Of a stretch of 64,000 nt of DNA, positions 1-9,653 are shown piece by piece. The stretch is taken from assembly GCF_033597815.2 (NCBI RefSeq), contig NZ_CP166245.1, forward strand, positions 1,736,001-1,800,000. Reading direction: 5' to 3'. How positions within the stretch are numbered: position 1 is the stretch's first letter; every line of letters begins with the position of its first letter. A model generated the notes under the pieces. It had not been told where the DNA came from, did not search any database, and saw only the letters and a program-made list of their open reading frames with translations. Source of the DNA: Staphylococcus sp. KG4-3 (GTDB taxonomy: Bacteria > Bacillota > Bacilli > Staphylococcales > Staphylococcaceae). A program made the position numbers and the translations under genes.

Positions 1-1225
1 TAAGACTTATAGAGGTACGGAACTTTTTAATAAAACACTTGGTGTAATCGGTGCAGGTAGAATTGGACTTGGTGTTGCAAAACGCGCACAAAGTTTCGGT
101 ATGAATATATTAGCCTTTGACCCCTATTTATCAGAAGATAAAGCTAAAGAATTAAACGTAACACGTGCAACAGTTGAAGAAATTGCAGAACAAGCAGATT
201 TCGTTACTGTACACACACCATTAACGCCTAAAACAAAAGGTATCGTTGGTAAAGCATTTTTTGAAAAAGCAAAACCAACATTACAAATCATCAATGTAGC
301 GCGTGGTGGTATCATAGATGAAGAAGCATTATTGGAAGCTTTAGATAATGATCAAATTCAGAGTGCTGCGATTGATGTTTTTGAAACTGAACCAGCAACT
401 GAATCGCCTCTTGTTGAAAATGAAAAAATTATTGTTACACCTCACTTAGGTGCTTCTACAGTTGAAGCACAAGAAAAAGTAGCAGTATCAGTTGCTAATG
501 AAATCGTAGATATCTTTGAAAACGGTAATGTATTAAATGCAATAAATGCACCACGTATGACTTACAGTGAAATCAACGATGAGTTAAAGCCATATATCGA
601 ATTAAGCAAATTAACAGGTGAAGTTGGCATCCAATTACTTGAAAAAGCACCTCGTGAACTCCACATTAAATACGAAGGTGACATCGCGTTAGATGATACA
701 AGTTTATTAACTAGAACATTAGTTTCAGGTGTACTAAAACGAGATTTAGCTGAACGTGTTAACTTGATTAACGCATTAGTACTTCTAAATGAACAAGGTG
801 TTTCTTATAACATTGAAAAAAATACAAAACACCGTGGTTTTAGTAATTACATTGAATTAACACTTATCAATAAAGACAAACAAATCAAGATTGGTGCTAC
901 TGTATTAAACGGGTATGGTCCAAGAATTGTTCGTATTAATGACTATCCAGTAGACTTTAAACCTGAACAATATCAACTTGTTATTAATCATAATGATAGA
1001 CCTGGTATTGTAGGACGTACTGGTCAAATCTTAGGCGAGTATGGTATCAACATTGCTTCTATGCACCTCGGTCGTACTAATCAAGGTGGTAATGCACTAA
1101 TGATTTTATCAATCGATCACCCTGTAACAGAAGATGTTATCGACGGTTTATATCAAATTGAAGGTTTCAATTTAATTAGAAGCGTAGAATTAGAAATTGA
1201 TAACAATATTAATTACAATATTTAA
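1..1225 (+). CDS. serA: D-3-phosphoglycerate dehydrogenase, C-terminal part (partial)
   Basis: Catalyses the NAD-dependent oxidation of 3-phosphoglycerate, the first step of serine synthesis, in the cytoplasm. The reading frame is open from base 2, so the gene starts outside the window; 407 residues are visible. They begin inside the Rossmann fold (GxGxxG as GVIGAGRIG near visible residue 14), followed by the dehydrogenase signature with NVARGG and the catalytic region up to TPHLGAST. The long intervening domain and a C-terminal ACT domain (HNDRPGIVGRTGQIL) are the layout of the long SerA type, whose ACT domain normally senses serine. A methionine at base 101 is internal, not the start. The gene ends in a terminator just downstream. 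Confidence 0.95.
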   Translation, partial: KTYRGTELFNKTLGVIGAGRIGLGVAKRAQSFGMNILAFDPYLSEDKAKELNVTRATVEEIAEQADFVTVHTPLTPKTKGIVGKAFFEKAKPTLQIINVARGGIIDEEALLEALDNDQIQSAAIDVFETEPATESPLVENEKIIVTPHLGASTVEAQEKVAVSVANEIVDIFENGNVLNAINAPRMTYSEINDELKPYIELSKLTGEVGIQLLEKAPRELHIKYEGDIALDDTSLLTRTLVSGVLKRDLAERVNLINALVLLNEQGVSYNIEKNTKHRGFSNYIELTLINKDKQIKIGATVLNGYGPRIVRINDYPVDFKPEQYQLVINHNDRPGIVGRTGQILGEYGINIASMHLGRTNQGGNALMILSIDHPVTEDVIDGLYQIEGFNLIRSVELEIDNNINYNI

Positions 1226-1257
1226 TCCTTTTTCTTTTTAAATAAATGATATAACAT

Positions 1258-1303
1258 AAGCGCGAGTATGGAATTTAATTAAAATTTCTTACTCGTGCTT
1301 TTT
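1258..1303 (+). terminator. Rho-independent terminator of serA
   Basis: An 11-bp stem (AAGCGCGAGTA paired with TACTCGTGCTT, one G-U pair) is followed by a short T run, about 30 bp after the serA stop. Confidence 0.7.
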
Positions 1304-1321
1304 AATGCTAAACCCTTCTCG

Positions 1322-1347
1322 TTTTAATGTCGCTAAAGACATTAAAA
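1322..1347. repeat. perfect 10-bp inverted repeat
   Basis: TTTTAATGTC and GACATTAAAA flank a 6-base loop in the gap between convergent serA and the HAD gene. There is no T run of note. It may be a second, weak terminator or a protein site. Confidence 0.4.
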
Positions 1348-1433
1348 GATGCTGCTTCGCTACGCTATTTAATATGCATTAATCTTATATTTTTAATTTA
1401 ATAATCACTAAATATTGATCCTAACTTATTTGG

Positions 1434-1497
1434 ACAAAAAAATGACACATTTTCAAATTTATAATCGTTTTCAGAAAATAACTTTGCAATGTGTCAG
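1434..1497 (-). terminator. terminator of the HAD hydrolase gene
   Basis: TGACACATT and AATGTGTCA form a perfect 9-bp stem around a large A/T loop. On the minus strand it is followed by seven T residues, directly after the stop codon of the HAD gene. Confidence 0.75.
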
Positions 1498-1503
1498 TAA
1501 TCA

Positions 1504-2625
1504 TTATAATAAAATATTTCTTATCTCGCCTACATGATCGACTATGTAATCTGCTTCATAAGCTTCTAGTTCTTCACGAGCGTATTGACCTTTCAATCCA
1601 GTTAAAGGACCAATAAAAGTTGCGCCAATTTTTTTAGCACTTAGCAAATCAGCTAATGAATCTCCTACTACAAAGACTTCATTTTTAACAACTCGATTTT
1701 CTTGATTTGTTGCATATTTTTTATAATCCTCTTCGAAATTGCCTTCAAGTGTTGCCAAGTAGCTAAATGGATTTGGTTTACCTAAAGGTTTCAATTCAGG
1801 ATAAATATCTTCAGCGATTAGTACTTCGCTTGCAGTAACAATGTGTTTATCATCGAATATATCTTTAATACCAATTGTATCAAATGGAACTAACGTTTCC
1901 GTGCGTGGTCTCCCTGTGGCTATCGCGATATGATACCCTGCGGCTTTTAAGTCTTCTAACAATTGCTTAATCTCAGCAACTGGTCTTAATATTACCTCAT
2001 TATATATGTAACCTTTTTTAAAGTCAGAACGATTCAATTTTTGTTCAACCTCATTATAAAGTTGATTACCTAAGTACCATTCTTGATAAATTTCTTGTGA
2101 AAGTATCCAAAATGGACTTTTCAACTCAAATAGTGCTGTTTGTTGTGTGTCTAATTGTTCACTCGCATACTTAATCAGATCCTGGTAAATATTGTCTTTA
2201 CCTGTGCGTACATGATCTAAAAATGATAATGGTGCGTCAAAATTCAATGTTATATCAGAAATTTGATGCCCTAATTTTTGTAATGTTGCTTGTCCAAAAT
2301 TTTCAGGATTTAAAATTTCCGCTAACGCATCAGCAGATAAATTTTTACAAATATCAACGAAGTGAATAGCTATTACAACAAATAGCATATCCCAGTTTGA
2401 GTTTAAACCAAGTGATTTTAGCTTAGTTAATATCTCATCATGATAGAATACAATATCCCTGATTTCTGTGATTTGTTCATCACTCAAATTTCCAAATTGT
2501 ATCGAGGGATCTAAACCAATATAATCCTTACTCATAAGCATTTCATATACGGTTAACGCCGATACATCAAAACACCTTTCTTCACTTAAAAAAACACCAT
2601 CAACATCAAATAAAACTGACTTCAT
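1504..2625 (-). CDS. HAD-superfamily hydrolase, large-cap type
   Basis: A 373-residue cytoplasmic HAD-fold phosphatase of unknown substrate. Motif I is FDVDG at residues 6-10, so Asp7 is the predicted nucleophile and Asp9 the acid/base. Motif II is the Thr in IATGRPR (about residue 238), and motif IV is GDSLADLLSAKK near residue 320, followed by a KIGA segment. About 200 residues between motifs I and II form an unusually large helical cap, so the substrate may not be a simple sugar phosphate. The start is supported by AAGGAGAG eight bases upstream. The gene stands alone, with its own terminator. The equivalent S. aureus gene sits in the same place and is also annotated only as HAD hydrolase. 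Confidence 0.85.
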   Translation of the reverse strand: MKSVLFDVDGVFLSEERCFDVSALTVYEMLMSKDYIGLDPSIQFGNLSDEQITEIRDIVFYHDEILTKLKSLGLNSNWDMLFVVIAIHFVDICKNLSADALAEILNPENFGQATLQKLGHQISDITLNFDAPLSFLDHVRTGKDNIYQDLIKYASEQLDTQQTALFELKSPFWILSQEIYQEWYLGNQLYNEVEQKLNRSDFKKGYIYNEVILRPVAEIKQLLEDLKAAGYHIAIATGRPRTETLVPFDTIGIKDIFDDKHIVTASEVLIAEDIYPELKPLGKPNPFSYLATLEGNFEEDYKKYATNQENRVVKNEVFVVGDSLADLLSAKKIGATFIGPLTGLKGQYAREELEAYEADYIVDHVGEIRNILL

Positions 2626-2642
2626 ACTACCTACTCTCCTTT

Positions 2643-2658
2643 AATCAGAAAATTCTGA
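2643..2658. promoter_or_regulatory. possible operator (palindrome, CodY-box-like)
   Basis: ATCAGAA and TTCTGAT arms with a 2-base centre lie just upstream of the ribosome binding site of the HAD gene. The minus strand reads AATTTTCTGATTAAA, matching about 11 of 15 positions of the CodY box AATTTTCWGAAAATT. The match is weak. Confidence 0.3.
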
Positions 2659-2753
2659 TACTATTATATCGTACTATTTTACAAACAAAAGAGCAATGCA
2701 TTTACAGTGTTTTGTTAAACAAATCAACAGATCTTTTTATAAGTTTTAGCTAT

Positions 2754-2812
2754 AAAAAAACACCTAACTAAGCTAAAGTAATATTATAAATTTCAGCCAA
2801 TTAGATGTTTAA
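2754..2812 (-). terminator. terminator of the PTS gene
   Basis: AAACATCTAA...TTAGGTGTTT pairs with G-U wobbles and is followed on the minus strand by a run of T, just after the PTS stop codon. Confidence 0.7.
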
Positions 2813-2824
2813 AATACCTTTATT

Positions 2825-4321
2825 TTATTTTTCCATTTGAAGTTCAATTTCATCAGCAACTTGTTGGACTTGAGTTCCAATGATAACTTGTGTATTGTGT
2901 TTACCACTCTTCGTTACACCAACAGCACCAGCGCCTTTAATCTTAGCTTCATCAATCACATTATTATCATGTAATTCCATGCGTAACCGTGTGGCACAGT
3001 TTGTTAACGTTACAATATTTTCTTTACCACCTAATCCTTCTAAGATTTGACTAGCAGTCTTTGAATATTTACCTGTTTGCGATTTTCCTGAATTTGAAAT
3101 CTCAGTTGAATCTTCAGTATCTCCTGTTGTAGCTTCATCGGATGTTGGATCAGGTAGTAAGTTATCACCACGACCAGGAGTATTAAGTTTCAACCATTTG
3201 ATTGCAAATCTAAATACTACGTAATAAATAACAAAGAATACAAGACCTTGAACCATTAACATCATCGGATGGTTTGCTACTGGGTTAATCAAAGATAATA
3301 AAAAGTCAATTAATCCCGCACTAAATGAAAATCCTGCTGTCCAATGGAATAACGCGGCTATAAACAAAGATAAACCAGTTAACACAGCATGTATTAAGAA
3401 TAATAGCGGAGCTACAAACATAAATGAAAATTCAATAGGTTCCGTAACTCCAACGAAAAATGCTGAAATAGCTCCACCAAACATTAACCCGTAAACTCTT
3501 TTCTTTTGTTTTGTTTCTGCTGTATGATACATCGCTAATGCGGCTGCTGGGACACCAAACATCATTACTGGGAAGAAACCGGCCATATAACGCCCTGTTA
3601 CGCCTTGAACTGCACCATCACCAGTTTGGAATTTCGCAATATCGTTTATACCAGCTAAATCAAACCAAAATACCGCGTTTAATGCATGATGTAGTCCGGT
3701 TGGGATTAAGAGACGGTTGAAAAATCCATACAGAAACGCCCCACCAGGTCCTAAATCTAATATCCATGTCCCAAAAGTAACAATCCCTGAGTACACAATT
3801 GGCCAAACAAATAACATAATAACTGCTATAAATATACTGAAAAACGCAGTTAAAATAGGCACCAAACGTTTCCCACTAAAGAATGATAACGCTGTTGGCA
3901 ATTCTGTTGTACTAAATCTGTTATACGTATATGCTGCCACTAAACCAATAACCAAACCAATTAAGACATTTTGATTATTCATTTGTTCAAATGCTGCATT
4001 TACACCAGATTCTTTCACGCCTAATAATGGCGCTAGTTTTTCCGGACTGAGTACAACTGTCGTTAAGAAAAAACCAACGGCTGCTGCAAGTGCAACTGCG
4101 CCATCATTTTTCTTCGCCATACCTAATGCAACACCAATTGCAAATAAAATACCCAATTGTTCAAGAATTGTTGATCCTGCCGTAGAGAAAAAGGCAGCTA
4201 CTGTAGGCAATATGCCAAGTGCAGTTAATGCATTACCTATACCAACGATAATGGCTGCTGCTGGCAATACAGCTACAGGTAGCATAAGTGATCTTCCTAA
4301 ACGTTGAAAGAAACTATACAT
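2825..4321 (-). CDS. PTS sugar transporter EIIBC, glucose/N-acetylglucosamine type
   Basis: Membrane permease that takes up and phosphorylates a hexose, using phosphate from HPr via an EIIA made elsewhere. Residues 1 to about 375 form the EIIC domain with about ten hydrophobic segments and the conserved NxxG-type stretch GLHHALNAVFW. A charged linker rich in T, S and E follows (about residues 385-415). The C-terminal EIIB domain carries the phospho-accepting cysteine in LTNCATRLRMEL. No EIIA domain is fused. The 498-residue form starting MYSFFQRLGRSL is preferred over a start six codons upstream, because GGGGA lies at the right distance. The S. aureus relative is usually called NagE-like; I cannot tell glucose from N-acetylglucosamine. 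See the leader feature upstream. Confidence 0.88.
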   Translation of the reverse strand: MYSFFQRLGRSLMLPVAVLPAAAIIVGIGNALTALGILPTVAAFFSTAGSTILEQLGILFAIGVALGMAKKNDGAVALAAAVGFFLTTVVLSPEKLAPLLGVKESGVNAAFEQMNNQNVLIGLVIGLVAAYTYNRFSTTELPTALSFFSGKRLVPILTAFFSIFIAVIMLFVWPIVYSGIVTFGTWILDLGPGGAFLYGFFNRLLIPTGLHHALNAVFWFDLAGINDIAKFQTGDGAVQGVTGRYMAGFFPVMMFGVPAAALAMYHTAETKQKKRVYGLMFGGAISAFFVGVTEPIEFSFMFVAPLLFLIHAVLTGLSLFIAALFHWTAGFSFSAGLIDFLLSLINPVANHPMMLMVQGLVFFVIYYVVFRFAIKWLKLNTPGRGDNLLPDPTSDEATTGDTEDSTEISNSGKSQTGKYSKTASQILEGLGGKENIVTLTNCATRLRMELHDNNVIDEAKIKGAGAVGVTKSGKHNTQVIIGTQVQQVADEIELQMEK

Positions 4322-4346
4322 AAATATTCCCCATTTCAAAATAAAT

Positions 4347-4393
4347 TCCCAAAAAAATCACCACATGCACAATATTGTCCACGTGGTGTTTGT
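4347..4393 (-). promoter_or_regulatory. leader terminator / attenuator upstream of PTS gene
   Basis: On the minus strand CACCACGTG pairs with CATGTGGTG, and the inner ACAAT pairs with ATTGT, giving a nearly continuous 14-bp stem followed by seven T. The T run ends only about 26 bases before the PTS start codon, so no promoter fits between them. Either the PTS gene is read through this terminator under control, or it depends on read-through from the acyltransferase gene. Confidence 0.6.
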
Positions 4394-4404
4394 AAACTCT
4401 TTAC

Positions 4405-4424
4405 TAACTGTTATTGTACAGTTA
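4405..4424. promoter_or_regulatory. 7-bp inverted repeat in the PTS leader
   Basis: TAACTGT and ACAGTTA flank 6 bases, upstream of the attenuator stem and next to a possible minus-strand -10. It could be an operator or part of an antiterminator fold. Confidence 0.35.
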
Positions 4425-4500
4425 TATAATAACATATGATTTAAAGATTACGTATCAAAAATAAAAAAGTTTAATTATTCCAATATATTAATGTTTTTAT

Positions 4501-5121
4501 TTAGTTATTTTTTACATAGTCATTTAATTCTGATTGTAATTGAATTGTTCTTTGCTCTAATTCTTTAGTTAAATACTCTAATTTTTCATTACGCTTCATG
4601 TCTTTTGGAAGATGTTTAGTTTCTATTGGTTCACCAAATCTGATAATTGCTTTTCCAGTAATCAATCCTTTTATTTCTTTTGGTCCAACATAAGCTGCAG
4701 GTAAAATCGGAGCTTGAGCCATCATCGCTATAGTTACAGCTCCTCTTTTCATTGGTGAACCTTCATCATACTTCATGCGGTGTCCTGTGGGAAAGATTCC
4801 AACAGTTTTATTTTCTTTTAACAGTTTTATTGGTTTTTTTAATGTGCTTGGTCCAGGATTATCTCTATCTACTGGAAATGCATTTAATGACGATAAAAAT
4901 TCACCAAAAACTTTGTTGTTAAATAGTTCTTTTTTAGCCATATAATGTATTTGGTTAGGATAAATCGCTGTGCCTAACATGATTACTTCATTATAACTCT
5001 CGTGAGTACAAGTCACTACATACCTATGAAGTTGAGGTATATTTTCTTTTCCTTGAACTTCTAACGAATTACTTAATTTTATAATAATTAATTTCAACAA
5101 ACCACTTATAAATTTATACAT
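4501..5121 (-). CDS. divergent lysophospholipid acyltransferase (PlsC/AGPAT family)
   Basis: A 206-residue protein of the glycerolipid acyltransferase fold, probably at the inner face of the membrane (hydrophobic N-terminus ISGLLKLIIIKL). Family motifs are present but altered: block I reads HESYNE, where the family has HxxxxD, so the catalytic Asp is Glu; block II is FPVDRDN; block III is FPTGHRMK where EGTR is usual; block IV is LPAAYVG. It may act on an unusual acyl acceptor or have weak activity. The ATG at 5121 is chosen over an upstream GTG because AGGTG lies seven bases before it, and the S. aureus protein begins MYKFISG. It is transcribed divergently from the htrA-type gene and may read into the PTS leader. 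Confidence 0.75.
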   Translation of the reverse strand: MYKFISGLLKLIIIKLSNSLEVQGKENIPQLHRYVVTCTHESYNEVIMLGTAIYPNQIHYMAKKELFNNKVFGEFLSSLNAFPVDRDNPGPSTLKKPIKLLKENKTVGIFPTGHRMKYDEGSPMKRGAVTIAMMAQAPILPAAYVGPKEIKGLITGKAIIRFGEPIETKHLPKDMKRNEKLEYLTKELEQRTIQLQSELNDYVKNN

Positions 5122-5201
5122 TTTTTGCACCTACTTCATTTTGCTTATCTTTCCTCATTGATTTTATCATTTAGTAAGATTATGGACAAGAAGATTTATA
5201 T

Positions 5202-5230
5202 TTCAGTCTAAAGTCGTATAGTGGTATACT
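5202..5230 (+). promoter_or_regulatory. probable promoter of the htrA-type gene
   Basis: TATACT at 5225-5230 with an upstream TGG gives an extended -10. A weak -35 (TTCAGT) lies 17 bases upstream. Confidence 0.45.
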
Positions 5231-5288
5231 AGAAAAAGTTGCACAAAACTTTCATAATAGGATATACAGTAATAATTGGAGGTAGAAT

Positions 5289-6584
5289 ATGTCAGAATTT
5301 AACAATGAGCAAAATACAAACAACAATCAAAATTACCAACAAAACACAACGCAATACACCTCAAATAAACGGATAAGGCAAAAACCTAAATTCCCATGGT
5401 TTAGAACAGTTATAGTTGCCTTAGTCGCTGGTATCATTGGAGCCCTTATTGTATTAGGCGTCGGTAAACTAATGGAAACTACAGTATTAAACGATAATGG
5501 CTCATCTGTAAATGAAGCATCAAACACTGGAAATGGTGGAAATACTCTTGATGGAAAAAGCGAAAAGTATAATTCCGTCAATCAAATGATTAATGATGTC
5601 TCTCCAGCAATTGTTGGTGTTATCAACATGCAAAAAGCTCAAAACTTAGATGATTTATTAAAAGGTAAATCTTCGAAAGCGCAAGAAGCCGGTGTAGGTT
5701 CTGGTGTAATATATCAGAAAAATAATGGTTCTGCATACATCGTTACTAATAATCATGTGATAGATGGTGCGAGCGAAATCAAAGTTCAACTTCATAACTC
5801 TAAACAAGTAGATGCTAAATTAATTGGTAAAGATGCATTAACTGATATGGCAGTGCTAAAAATTAATGAAACTAAAGGCACAAAAGCAATCAACTTTGCC
5901 AATTCTTCAAAAGTTAAGACTGGAGATAGTGTATTTGCCATGGGCAACCCATTAGGCTTAGAATTTGCTAATTCAGTAACTTCTGGGATTATTTCAGCAA
6001 GTGAACGTACCATTGATACTCAAACATCAGCTGGTTCAAACAAAGTTAACGTACTTCAAACAGATGCAGCCATAAATCCAGGTAACTCTGGTGGTGCCCT
6101 TGTAGATATTAACGGTAATCTAGTAGGTATAAACTCAATGAAGATTGCTAATGAACAAGTGGAAGGCATTGGTTTTGCTATACCAAGTAACGAAGTTAAA
6201 GTTACTATTAAAGAGCTAGTAGAGAAAGGTAAGATTGATCGTCCTTCTATTGGTATTGGCTTACTCAATGTCAGCGAAATTCCAGACGAATATAAAGACC
6301 AACTTAAAACATCACGTAAAGATGGCGCATACGTAGCAAAAGTTGATGGTGATAATGGTCTTAAAGAAGGCGATATTATTACAGCAATTGATGATAAAAA
6401 AGTTAAAGAAGATACAGATATTCGTTCTTATCTTTATGAAAATAAAAAACCTGGCGATTCGGTGAAATTGACTGTAGAACGTAAAGGTAAACAACAAAAA
6501 ATAGATGTAACATTAAAAGAACAAAAAACAACATCACAACCTTCTGAAGACTCAAGTGAAGAAAAAAGTTCACCGTTCAATTAA
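5289..6584 (+). CDS. htrA: membrane-anchored HtrA/DegP-type serine protease
   Basis: A 431-residue trypsin-like protease for quality control of secreted proteins. The N-terminal 35 residues are rich in Asn and Gln and cytoplasmic. One membrane segment follows at about 40-58, then a Gly/Asn-rich linker. The protease domain has the complete triad: His156 in NNHVIDG, Asp186 in TDMAVL and Ser267 in NPGNSGGAL. A single PDZ domain covers about residues 325-405, and the tail is charged. The start is fixed by GGAGG seven bases upstream. S. aureus has two HtrA proteins; this is the shorter one, encoded beside tyrS. It is a single-gene unit ended by a hairpin terminator. Confidence 0.93.
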   Translation: MSEFNNEQNTNNNQNYQQNTTQYTSNKRIRQKPKFPWFRTVIVALVAGIIGALIVLGVGKLMETTVLNDNGSSVNEASNTGNGGNTLDGKSEKYNSVNQMINDVSPAIVGVINMQKAQNLDDLLKGKSSKAQEAGVGSGVIYQKNNGSAYIVTNNHVIDGASEIKVQLHNSKQVDAKLIGKDALTDMAVLKINETKGTKAINFANSSKVKTGDSVFAMGNPLGLEFANSVTSGIISASERTIDTQTSAGSNKVNVLQTDAAINPGNSGGALVDINGNLVGINSMKIANEQVEGIGFAIPSNEVKVTIKELVEKGKIDRPSIGIGLLNVSEIPDEYKDQLKTSRKDGAYVAKVDGDNGLKEGDIITAIDDKKVKEDTDIRSYLYENKKPGDSVKLTVERKGKQQKIDVTLKEQKTTSQPSEDSSEEKSSPFN

Positions 6585-6618
6585 TTCCATCTAAGATATT
6601 TGTAAATTATTAAACATA

Positions 6619-6673
6619 ATGTGCTTAGGACTGACAAACCTCTCTCGGTTTCACCTCCTTAGTACATTTTTTA
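6619..6673 (+). terminator. terminator of the htrA-type gene
   Basis: ATGTGCTTAGGA pairs with TCCTTAGTACAT (one wobble, one mismatch), with an inner AAACC/GGTTT helix, and TTTTTT follows. The AAGGAGGTG seen on the other strand here is part of the stem, not a gene start. Confidence 0.65.
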
Positions 6674-6843
6674 TAGTCTTTTTTAATGAAATTTGCGCCT
6701 AACTAGCTTTCCATACAATAATTACAGATTGCCCTCTTGCTTATTAAAAGCGTGAGAAAAATTACTTTGAACTAAAATTTATTATAGTTTAAGGTCTAAT
6801 CAATATTAATTAGCGTTTAATCAGTCACAATTTTAACTAGATT

Positions 6844-6882
6844 AAAAAAGCAGCAATCTACTATGTTCAAATAGATTGCTGC
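6844..6882 (-). terminator. terminator of tyrS
   Basis: A perfect 11-bp stem (GCAGCAATCTA) with an 11-base loop is followed on the minus strand by six T, next to the tyrS stop. Confidence 0.85.
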
Positions 6883-6892
6883 ATAAAAATTA

Positions 6893-8233
<1,341 letters not shown>

Positions 8234-8238
8234 TTAAA

Positions 8239-8455
8239 AAACGCCCTTACAAATTAATGTAAGGGCGCATGCGCACGGTACCACCATACTTAAGTCAAAC
8301 AACTTTATTAATGATACGTTCATTAACTAAAACGTTTGGATTACTTTAATTAATAAGGTGTATTCACAAAATGCGCAACGTTAGTTCACAACAACCACTA
8401 ACTCTCTGAAGATAACACAAGAAGTTACTTTTCCTTTATCCAAAAAACGATATCG
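8239..8455 (-). promoter_or_regulatory. T-box leader of tyrS (tyrosine)
   Basis: On the minus strand the T-box core GGTGGTACCG (about 8278-8287) is followed by a strong terminator, CGCCCTTACA/TGTAAGGGCG at 8241-8267, with a T run. Upstream lie the AGAGAG element of stem I and a specifier context GAA-TAC-ACC; TAC is a tyrosine codon, matching the gene. Confidence 0.92.
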
Positions 8456-8466
8456 AATTGATACTA

Positions 8467-8495
8467 ATTATAAGTAACTATAATTTAAAAGTCAA
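8467..8495 (-). promoter_or_regulatory. promoter of tyrS leader
   Basis: TTGACT (8490-8495) and TATAAT (8467-8472) are separated by exactly 17 bases on the minus strand, close to the sigma-A consensus. Confidence 0.8.
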
Positions 8496-8507
8496 TATGT
8501 TAATTTA

Positions 8508-8516
8508 TGTTATAAT
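8508..8516 (+). promoter_or_regulatory. extended -10 promoter of transglycosylase gene
   Basis: TG-T-TATAAT lies 25 bases before the start codon. No good -35 is visible, as is common with extended -10 promoters. Confidence 0.5.
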
Positions 8517-8540
8517 ATTGCATACATAAGGAGGCTGTAT

Positions 8541-9440
8541 ATGACGCATCAAACAGTTGAAAATCAACATCAACCGTCATGTTTTGATAAATTTGAAAGC
8601 ATCTATAAAAAACTGAAACATATTTTCATCGGCTTGTTTGCGATACTAACATGTACCTCGGTGATAATATTAGCAATTACTGTTTTTTATTTTCAAAGTA
8701 TCACAAAAGAAGCAATACATATGTCTGATGATGATTTAAAACTTAAATTACTTTACATTGTCGGTAGCCAAGATATAGATTATGACAATAAACATATTTT
8801 AACTGAGTATAACGAATCCATGAACACCTTAATTGTTGGCCCTAAAAATGTTAACAAAAATGTCATTAAAGCATTAACAGCTTCAGAAGATAGTTTGTTT
8901 TTCAGACATAATGGCATTTTACCTAAAGCTTTGGTTCGAGCAGTTGGCCAAGATATTTTTAATACTGAAAGTGCCACTGGTGGCAGTACAATAACGCAGC
9001 AACTTGTTAAGAATCAATTACTAACAAACGAAAAAACATATAACCGAAAAGCGAATGAGTTAGTTCTATCAATGCGAGCTGAAAAATTATTGACCAAAGA
9101 TGAAATTATATATACGTACTTAAATATTGTACCATTTGGACGTGATTATAATGGCTCAAACATATCCGGTATAGCTTCAGCTTCATATAGTTTATTTGGA
9201 AAGTCGCCATCAGACTTAAATATTGCTGAATCGGCCTATTTAGTAGGTTTATTACAAAGCCCCTATTTTTATACACCATATGAAGAAAACGGCACTCTAA
9301 AATCTGATGCAGATATACAAATTGGTCTGGATAGACAACATTACGTATTAAAACGAATGTTAGTAGAAGGGAAAATCACAGAATATGATTATAAAAGAGC
9401 TGAAAGGTTCAGTATTCGCCAACACTTATTATCAAAATAA
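8541..9440 (+). CDS. monofunctional peptidoglycan glycosyltransferase (GT51)
   Basis: Polymerises lipid II into glycan strands at the outer face of the membrane. The 299-residue protein has one N-terminal membrane anchor (about 28-50) and a GT51 domain with all family motifs: EDSLFFRHNG with catalytic Glu116, GGSTITQQLVKN, RKANE, and a KDEIIYTYLN stretch. There is no transpeptidase domain. Staphylococci have two such enzymes, SgtA and SgtB (Mgt); from its place beside tyrS this is probably SgtA, but I am not certain of the name. AAGGAGG lies nine bases before the ATG. It is transcribed away from tyrS, from a divergent promoter region. Confidence 0.9.
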   Translation: MTHQTVENQHQPSCFDKFESIYKKLKHIFIGLFAILTCTSVIILAITVFYFQSITKEAIHMSDDDLKLKLLYIVGSQDIDYDNKHILTEYNESMNTLIVGPKNVNKNVIKALTASEDSLFFRHNGILPKALVRAVGQDIFNTESATGGSTITQQLVKNQLLTNEKTYNRKANELVLSMRAEKLLTKDEIIYTYLNIVPFGRDYNGSNISGIASASYSLFGKSPSDLNIAESAYLVGLLQSPYFYTPYEENGTLKSDADIQIGLDRQHYVLKRMLVEGKITEYDYKRAERFSIRQHLLSK

Positions 9441-9471
9441 GCTCTTTGCCTTAAATTACCATAGCTAAACT

Positions 9472-9527
9472 TAAGGGAGTAGGGGTGAAACCATTCAATC
9501 AACTATGATTTCACCCCTACTCCCTTA
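9472..9527. terminator. bidirectional terminator, perfect 19-bp stem
   Basis: Two 19-base arms starting TAAGGGAGTAGGGG are perfect complements around an 18-base loop, lying between the convergent transglycosylase gene and fhs. The stem is strong, but there is no long T tract on either side. Confidence 0.65.
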
Positions 9528-9653
9528 TGCATTGTAATTTTATCAATCATAAACCAAATGAAAATATTTTATACTTAACGTTAATATTAAAATTTAGTTA
9601 TCGTAAATAATTTTCTAAAGTCATTATTTATACAATATCAATCATTACTAATT

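Noticed and set aside
6645..6662. AAGGAGGTG on the minus strand between htrA and tyrS, resembling a gene start
   Set aside because: It is part of the terminator stem of the htrA-type gene, and no start codon with an open frame follows.
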